64,000 nt of DNA from an uncultured Lachnospiraceae bacterium (lineage in GTDB: Bacteria > Bacillota > Clostridia > Lachnospirales > Lachnospiraceae), in assembly GCA_910585715.1 (NCBI GenBank), contig CAJUEX010000009.1:1-64000 (forward strand), given 5' to 3'. Positions 58,843 to 64,000 of the stretch are shown here, piece after piece. Below the pieces are notes generated by a model. It had not been told where the DNA came from. It searched no databases and saw only the letters and a program-made list of their open reading frames with translations. The position numbers and the translations under genes are program-made. Numbering within the stretch: position 1 is the first letter of the stretch; every line of letters starts with the position of its first letter.

Positions 58843-61340
58843 GAATACTACAAGTGATTATCAAGAAGCAAAAAGCAATTAAAGCAATGCTGGCAGTTTT
58901 TACCCTGGTATTTTGTCTGGAAGATACTGTTTATGCAGCAGCCAATAAGTCGGGCTGTGAAAACAGGGGAACGGTAACGGCAGCCTACGATACTGCAGGG
59001 ACAGCGGTAAATGGTTATTATAAAAAGAATGGGAAAGTGGTTGTCACCTATGAAATGGGGCAGCCGGATGAAAGCTGCAGCGATACCTCATACCAATATG
59101 TGGGAATTACAGATAAGGTAGAGGTGCCTCAAATTGACGCATCCGAAACAAATGTATCAGGCGGCGGACATGTCTGCAACGGTCATACTTCCAATACAGC
59201 AGAATGGAAGCACTGGTTTGGGCTTTCAGGCAGGGTGTTGTATGGCATGAGCACTAAGAATCTGGGAAGTGTAACCGTAACGGAGGAAGAGTATAAAAAG
59301 TGCAGCTATGCCATTGCAGGACCATCTGCTTCTTTTGGAGACGGTCTTGGAAGCAGCGGAAGGTTCCATTGGATTGTCCTGTATAAAAAGCTTCCTTCTA
59401 AAATAGGGAGCAATGGAATTGATGAAACAGCTCCTGAAATTGAGTTAAAGGCTGCACCTTCCGGAAAGACAGCCGTGAACCCGGCAAATGGAAAAACTTA
59501 CGGCACACAGGCAGTATTGACGGCAACCTGTGCGGACCAGGAGTCAAGGCCACATAAGACAAAGACATTTCGCTATAAAAATTCTTCGGGAAATATAACG
59601 GACTGGATTGCAGCAAATAGCGGAAATAAAAAGACCGCCTCTTCTACCCATACGGTAAATGGAAACGGCACTTATTCTGTGGAATCACAGGACCAGTTAG
59701 GAAACTCTTCCATCAGCAAAGGTATATCCGTAGATTTTATTGATTTAACGGCGCCTGCAGCCATGGTGGATAAGACCGTCAATGACAAGGTGGTAGTAAA
59801 TGGAAAAGAATGGACTGCCACTACAGTAACCTTAAATGTAACTGCAAGCGACAGCGACGCAGGGCTTTCTTCACTGCCATACAGCTTTGATCAGGTTACA
59901 TGGACAAATGCCGGAAACTATGTGATAAGCCAGAACGGCACCTATCATGTTAAGGTTCAGGATGCGCTGGGCAATATGGCAACTAAAACCGTTACAATAG
60001 ACAATTTTGACAAAACAGCCCCGGAGGCAGAAGTTATTACGAATTATGAAAATAGCGTTACAATAGGAGAAAAGATATGGTCCGGAGAAGGTGCAAACGT
60101 AGAAATTCAGGCGGCAGATAAAGGCTGCGGACTGGATGCGGCTCCTTATTCCTTTGACGGGGGAGAAAACTGGACCCGGGAAAACCGACATACATTTTCT
60201 GAAAACGGCATCTATCAGGTAAAAGTACGTGATAGTTTACATAACATTAAAAGTAATGTAGTGTCCATAAAAGGAATTGATAAAACGCCTCCTGTAATAC
60301 AGGAAATCAGCATGGAACCAAGTAACTGGAAATCCGGAAATGCAGTTGTGCAGGTACTGGCAAAAGACAATGAGAGTGGCTGCGGACTTGCAGAAAAAGC
60401 ATATTCCTTTGATGGGGGAAAGAACTGGACGGAGAAGAATGAGATAGTAATTTCCAAAACCACAGATTTAAAAATTCAGGTAAAGGATGGGCTTGGAAAC
60501 ATTGCAGAAGAGACTTTTCAGGCAAAATGTACGCCTGAAGAGGAAAATAAAAAAGGCAATGACGATGATGAAGACGAAGAGAAAGATGATGAAGGAGATG
60601 ATGATGAAGGGGACGATGAGAAAGATGATGATAATAAGGACGATAATAAAAAGAAGCGAAAAAAGTATGGTGATAAAATAACAGATGGGGACAGAGTAAA
60701 GAAAGAAGGCATAGTTGATACAAAAAGCGGTGGAGATGACCCGGTGCCGGAAGGAGAAAATATTATCCCTGTCCCTAAAAAGGAGGAAGGGAAAAAATCC
60801 CACAAAAGTCAGGTTAAGAATACCGTGGAAAACCGTAAAGAAGATAGCAATGCCAAAGAGAAAACGGAACAGGAAGAAATAAAAGAAACCACCCATCAGG
60901 TAACCCTGCCGGTTTTGGAAGAAGAAAAAGAACCTATTGAAATAGAAGAATATGACACCAACAGCCCAAAAGAGAGAAAGAGGGAAAAAACATTTCTGGA
61001 AAAGTTATGTATTTCCGCACTGATAGCAATACTATTGTTAGGACTGTTAGGGCTTTTGTTATGGTATCTGTTTATATTCTGCAAATACAGAGTTGTTTTA
61101 TATGGTAAGGAAGAGGGCAGATATAACAGGCTTGGCACTGTTGCCATCTCCCAAAAGGAAGAGCAGCATATGGCAGATATTCCGGATGAACTGTTACAAA
61201 AGATTAGCGGAAACCATTATCGTCTTAAAGTAAATCCGGCTTATTTATTTGAACGGGAAGGTGAGGATATCTATATCCATATAGAAGAAAGAATGCTGAA
61301 AAAACAGGTAGAAAAACAAATTGATTTTTTTGTAGACTGA
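58839..61340 (+). CDS. Surface protein with Ig-like repeats, acidic linker and membrane anchor
   Basis: An 833-residue protein from ATG 58839 (GAGAGGAAG before it). A signal peptide ends near YAAANKS. A unique N-terminal region to about residue 190 is followed by four Ig-like repeats of about 85 residues, marked by DKTAP and SFDGG.NWT (YSFDGGENWT, YSFDGGKNWTEKN). Then comes a Lys/Asp/Glu-rich linker (about 570-720), a membrane segment (ALIAILLLGLLGLLLWYLF, about 735-755) and a cytoplasmic tail of ~90 residues. Its topology suggests an adhesin or sensor tied to the membrane, with no sortase motif. Confidence 0.85.
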   Translation: MRILQVIIKKQKAIKAMLAVFTLVFCLEDTVYAAANKSGCENRGTVTAAYDTAGTAVNGYYKKNGKVVVTYEMGQPDESCSDTSYQYVGITDKVEVPQIDASETNVSGGGHVCNGHTSNTAEWKHWFGLSGRVLYGMSTKNLGSVTVTEEEYKKCSYAIAGPSASFGDGLGSSGRFHWIVLYKKLPSKIGSNGIDETAPEIELKAAPSGKTAVNPANGKTYGTQAVLTATCADQESRPHKTKTFRYKNSSGNITDWIAANSGNKKTASSTHTVNGNGTYSVESQDQLGNSSISKGISVDFIDLTAPAAMVDKTVNDKVVVNGKEWTATTVTLNVTASDSDAGLSSLPYSFDQVTWTNAGNYVISQNGTYHVKVQDALGNMATKTVTIDNFDKTAPEAEVITNYENSVTIGEKIWSGEGANVEIQAADKGCGLDAAPYSFDGGENWTRENRHTFSENGIYQVKVRDSLHNIKSNVVSIKGIDKTPPVIQEISMEPSNWKSGNAVVQVLAKDNESGCGLAEKAYSFDGGKNWTEKNEIVISKTTDLKIQVKDGLGNIAEETFQAKCTPEEENKKGNDDDEDEEKDDEGDDDEGDDEKDDDNKDDNKKKRKKYGDKITDGDRVKKEGIVDTKSGGDDPVPEGENIIPVPKKEEGKKSHKSQVKNTVENRKEDSNAKEKTEQEEIKETTHQVTLPVLEEEKEPIEIEEYDTNSPKERKREKTFLEKLCISALIAILLLGLLGLLLWYLFIFCKYRVVLYGKEEGRYNRLGTVAISQKEEQHMADIPDELLQKISGNHYRLKVNPAYLFEREGEDIYIHIEERMLKKQVEKQIDFFVD

Positions 61341-61400
61341 TATTAAAAAATGGAAATTTAAATAAAAGCTTAACTAAAGTATAAATAAAAGTATAAATAA

Positions 61401-61445
61401 AAGTGAAGGCTCCCTGTTAAAATTTAACAGTAGGAGTTTTCACTT
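61401..61445. terminator. Palindromic hairpin after the surface protein gene
   Basis: AAGTGAA and TTCACTT are the ends of an imperfect palindrome centred on TTAAAATTTAA. It lies 60 bases after the stop codon. There is no T-run, so it is a probable but not certain terminator; three short repeats (AGTATAAATAAA) precede it. Confidence 0.55.
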
Positions 61446-61610
61446 CCTGAAGAAGTATGCTATAATACCACATAACTGTTTTGCTTATCATTTAAAGAAC
61501 ATTTAAGAAAAAAACGAAGATAACTGCAAAAATACATTAATTAATAAATAGTTTTGAGGAAATGCAGGCAATTGTCTGTTAAAGGAATAAAAAAGGAAAA
61601 TAACATCACT

Positions 61611-63386
61611 ATGGAAGAAAACAATAAAGTGAACGGGCATCGTTATAAAATGCTGTTAGCTGCCATTCTGACTGTTTTGTCGCTGGCTGCAGCAATCAGC
61701 AAGATTTTTATAGGCTTTGATGTAGATGAAGGCTATGGGATTTCCATGCCTTATCGCCTGCTGCAGGGAGACAGGCTTCTTTTGGACATGTGGGAGATAC
61801 ATCAGACCTCCTCCTTTCTGCCTTATCTCTTCCTACTTCCCTTTGTGAAGCTCACTGGCGGAAATACCGGAGTTGTTCTTTATTTCCGGGTTGTTTCCAC
61901 ATTACTTCATTTAGGCTTTTCCTGCTGGGTTTATAAGGAATTATCCTATAGGATGGAAAAGGAATGGAGCTGCTTATGCGGGCTTTTGTATTTTAATTTT
62001 TTACCCAAGTGGCTTATGAGTCTGGACTTTTCCATGCAGCTTATCTGGGGAATGACAGCAATGCTGTTGTTTTTATGTCGGGGGGAAAAAGGAAAGAGTT
62101 ATTGGGCATTTTTGGCGGGAGTGAGTCTGGCGTTTACAGTGCTTGGATATCCTACTATGGCTGTTTTATATCCGGCAGCATTATGGCTGATTTGGAAGTA
62201 TCAGGGAAAATCCATGAAAAGAATGGGAATATTTACGCTTGGATGCGGCATTTGCGCCATTGTTTTCTTTGGTTATCTGCTAAAGGACATGAGTATGGGA
62301 GAGATAGTGTCCAGCATTCCCCATGTTTTTTCGGATGGTTCCCATCAGTTTGATATGATGACGAAATGGTCTTTGTTTTTTAAGAGGTGGCTGGAGGCAG
62401 CTTTGCAGGCAGTTGTCCTGCTGGTTCCCGGCGGGTTAACAGCCTTTTTATGCAAAATCCTGTTTCCCAAATGCTTTCATGGGAAAAAATGGCTTGTTTG
62501 TCTGGTGAAGGAGCATTTTTATTGTTTCTTTGTGTCAGTGTTCATGATTGTCAGTTCTGTGATTGTAGTATGCGCTGATTTGGCAGGGATTCCATGGAGT
62601 CCTTTCCGGCTGCAGGTGCGTTATCTGGTATTATTTGCGCTGGCATTTTTCCTTGGGAAGAAGTGCGGGAACAGGGAAACAGAAGAAAAAAGAAAGAAAA
62701 TAAGAGACTATCTTCTAATAGGAACCTTTATTGCCTTTGCAGGGATTTTGCTGGCCAGCAATGTAGGTCCTGTTTCCAGCAGTTCCTATCTGATTCCCGG
62801 CATTCTGGCTCTTTTGCCCCTGATGTGCTTATATGGCAGGGAAGCCGGAATAAAGCAGATGGAGACGGCAATGTATACGGCTGTAAGCATATTTGTTTTA
62901 AGTCTGATATTTTGTAAGGGTTATTACGTAAGGGTCAGCGAATATCCCCCTGCCAATATTTTAGAAAAAAGAGAACAGGTGACTTTTGGTCCCATGAAAG
63001 GAATCTATATATATCCGGAGGATTTGGAGCGGGCAGAGGATTTTTATGAAGCAATAGGACAGGGCGCTTCCGGGGAAAAACTGCTTTTGTTGAGTACTGA
63101 GGGCATTTATAATCTTTTCGGAACAGGCACTTATGTGACGCCTACTACCATAAGCACACCTGCTTTCAATGAGCAGTGGGTGGAATATTTTACCATTCAT
63201 AAGGAGCATATGCCGGACCGGATTGTAATTGGAAAGAATACGATAGATGATTTGGACAAATTTTTCAGGCAGAATCCCCTTGGTATATGGATTCGGGAAA
63301 ATTATGATATTTCAAATAGAAAAGAGGATGAATATTTATGTGTGATACAAAGCAGAACGGATGGGAGAAAAATGTCAGAAAGGTAA
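61611..63386 (+). CDS. Polytopic membrane protein, GT-C glycosyltransferase-like
   Basis: A 591-residue protein. The start is uncertain: ATG 61611 with AGGA at 15 bases, or a TTG at 61572 or 61554. About 11 membrane segments. The first outer loop is FIGFDVDEGYGISMPYRLLQGDRLLLDMWEIHQTS, with the acidic pair expected of GT-C enzymes that use lipid-linked sugars (ArnT/PMT like). The last ~150 residues form a soluble outer domain. It overlaps hisC by 49 bases. Confidence 0.75.
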   Translation: MEENNKVNGHRYKMLLAAILTVLSLAAAISKIFIGFDVDEGYGISMPYRLLQGDRLLLDMWEIHQTSSFLPYLFLLPFVKLTGGNTGVVLYFRVVSTLLHLGFSCWVYKELSYRMEKEWSCLCGLLYFNFLPKWLMSLDFSMQLIWGMTAMLLFLCRGEKGKSYWAFLAGVSLAFTVLGYPTMAVLYPAALWLIWKYQGKSMKRMGIFTLGCGICAIVFFGYLLKDMSMGEIVSSIPHVFSDGSHQFDMMTKWSLFFKRWLEAALQAVVLLVPGGLTAFLCKILFPKCFHGKKWLVCLVKEHFYCFFVSVFMIVSSVIVVCADLAGIPWSPFRLQVRYLVLFALAFFLGKKCGNRETEEKRKKIRDYLLIGTFIAFAGILLASNVGPVSSSSYLIPGILALLPLMCLYGREAGIKQMETAMYTAVSIFVLSLIFCKGYYVRVSEYPPANILEKREQVTFGPMKGIYIYPEDLERAEDFYEAIGQGASGEKLLLLSTEGIYNLFGTGTYVTPTTISTPAFNEQWVEYFTIHKEHMPDRIVIGKNTIDDLDKFFRQNPLGIWIRENYDISNRKEDEYLCVIQSRTDGRKMSER

Positions 63387-64000
63387 TTCCCTATACTCCA
63401 GGGGAACAGCCCGGGAATACAAAGGTCATAAAGTTGAATACAAATGAAAATCCTTATCCGCCGGCGCCGGCAGTAGAGGAAGCTATGAAAAATTTTCCCG
63501 CGGATATTCTGCGGCTTTATCCGGACCCGTCCGTAGGAAAGCTGACGGAAGCTTTGGCGGAATATTATGGACTGAAAAAGGAAAATGTATTTGTGGGGGT
63601 TGGTTCCGATGACGTGCTTGCCACTGCATTTTTAACATTTTTTAACAGCAAAAAGCCGGTTTTCTTTCCGGATATTACATACTCCTTTTATGATGTATGG
63701 GCAAAGCTGTATCAGATTCCCTATGAGTGTAAGCCTCTGGATGAGAACTTTTCCATAGTAAAAGAGGATTACTTACAGGAAAACGGCGGAATTATTTTCC
63801 CTAATCCCAATGCCCCTACCGGAGTGCTTCAGACAGTGGAATTTATAGAAGAGATTGTAAAGGCAAATCAGGACGTAGTGGTAATTATCGATGAGGCATA
63901 TATTGATTTTGGAGGAGAAAGCTGTCTGCCCCTTATCCACAAATATGATAACTTACTGGTTGTACAGACCTTTTCCAAATCCCGCTCCCTTGCAGGGCTT
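63338..64000 (+). CDS. hisC: Histidinol-phosphate aminotransferase, 3' end beyond window
   Basis: The first 221 residues of a class I/II aminotransferase: IKLNTNENPYPPAP, LRLYPDPSVGKLTEALAEYYGL, VGVGSDDVLATAF, FPNPNAPTGV, VIIDEAYIDF and QTFSKSRSLAGL with the pyridoxal-phosphate lysine. This set is that of HisC-type enzymes, which make L-histidinol phosphate. The start ATG 63338 (AGAGG ten bases before) lies inside the membrane-protein gene. Substrate choice cannot be settled from the fragment. Confidence 0.88.
   Translation, partial: MCDTKQNGWEKNVRKVIPYTPGEQPGNTKVIKLNTNENPYPPAPAVEEAMKNFPADILRLYPDPSVGKLTEALAEYYGLKKENVFVGVGSDDVLATAFLTFFNSKKPVFFPDITYSFYDVWAKLYQIPYECKPLDENFSIVKEDYLQENGGIIFPNPNAPTGVLQTVEFIEEIVKANQDVVVIIDEAYIDFGGESCLPLIHKYDNLLVVQTFSKSRSLAGL

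Overview
The window looks like a chromosomal segment of a Gram-positive anaerobe of the Clostridia, most likely a gut Lachnospiraceae. The evidence is strong GGAGG-type ribosome binding sites with frequent TTG/GTG starts, a pyruvate:ferredoxin oxidoreductase with rubrerythrin and rubredoxin, lipoproteins with Gram-positive style signals, and protein families (DUF4854, DUF3006, DUF4280, PqqD next to OPT) typical of that group. The species is not identified.

Layout. 1-472: the end of a tRNA array (Met, Asp, Val, Leu) closed by a terminator. 577-8036: a markedly AT-rich block downstream of the tRNAs with DcrB-like proteins, two VgrG-like spike proteins, a PAAR-like DUF4280 protein and a candidate toxin tail broken by a frameshift, followed by a membrane protein that may be its immunity partner; no sheath, tube or baseplate genes are present. 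8180-16464: a lipoprotein, an OPT peptide transporter with a PqqD partner, and an envelope-stress block (TPM-domain protein, PspA, CbbX-type AAA ATPase) bounded by 26/28-identical direct repeats, the right one being the 3' end of a MutS-like ATPase gene. 16550-23945: small regulators with membrane partners, an alpha/beta hydrolase, a Cys/His-repeat exported protein, an ABC-F ATPase, exonuclease III and a ComEC-like metallohydrolase with DUF3006. 24087-28231: rubrerythrin, PFOR, rubredoxin. 28550-35163: a DUF1266/DUF2185 protein, PAP2 phosphatase, cell-wall amidase, and an ABC transporter whose permease carries an HExxH domain, followed by a response regulator fused to a kinase ATPase domain.

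35202-37834: a small regulator and two holin-like small toxins on the minus strand, each facing a converging antisense RNA. 38037-45397: a complete early tetrapyrrole operon (hemA, precorrin-2 dehydrogenase, hemC, cobA-hemD, hemB, hemL), probably feeding cobalamin or siroheme because no hemE-type gene is seen, followed by a shortened NlpA/MetQ-like lipoprotein. 45508-53223: two large polytopic membrane proteins resembling GT-C glycosyltransferases, an intergenic region with two very long hairpin elements, and two tandem SGNH esterases. 53467-55577: a small exported protein and PTS enzyme I. 55688-57510: a small-toxin cluster between a broken and an intact copy of a polysaccharide deacetylase 3' end. 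58839-64000: a surface protein with Ig-like repeats, another GT-C-like membrane protein and the start of hisC.

A recurring theme is genes that look shortened or joined in frame (PFOR domain gap, permease-peptidase, regulator-kinase fusion, NlpA lobe loss, deacetylase copy). Another is small toxins whose Shine-Dalgarno sequences can be sequestered by an upstream complementary stretch. All functional assignments come from reading motifs, without database searches.
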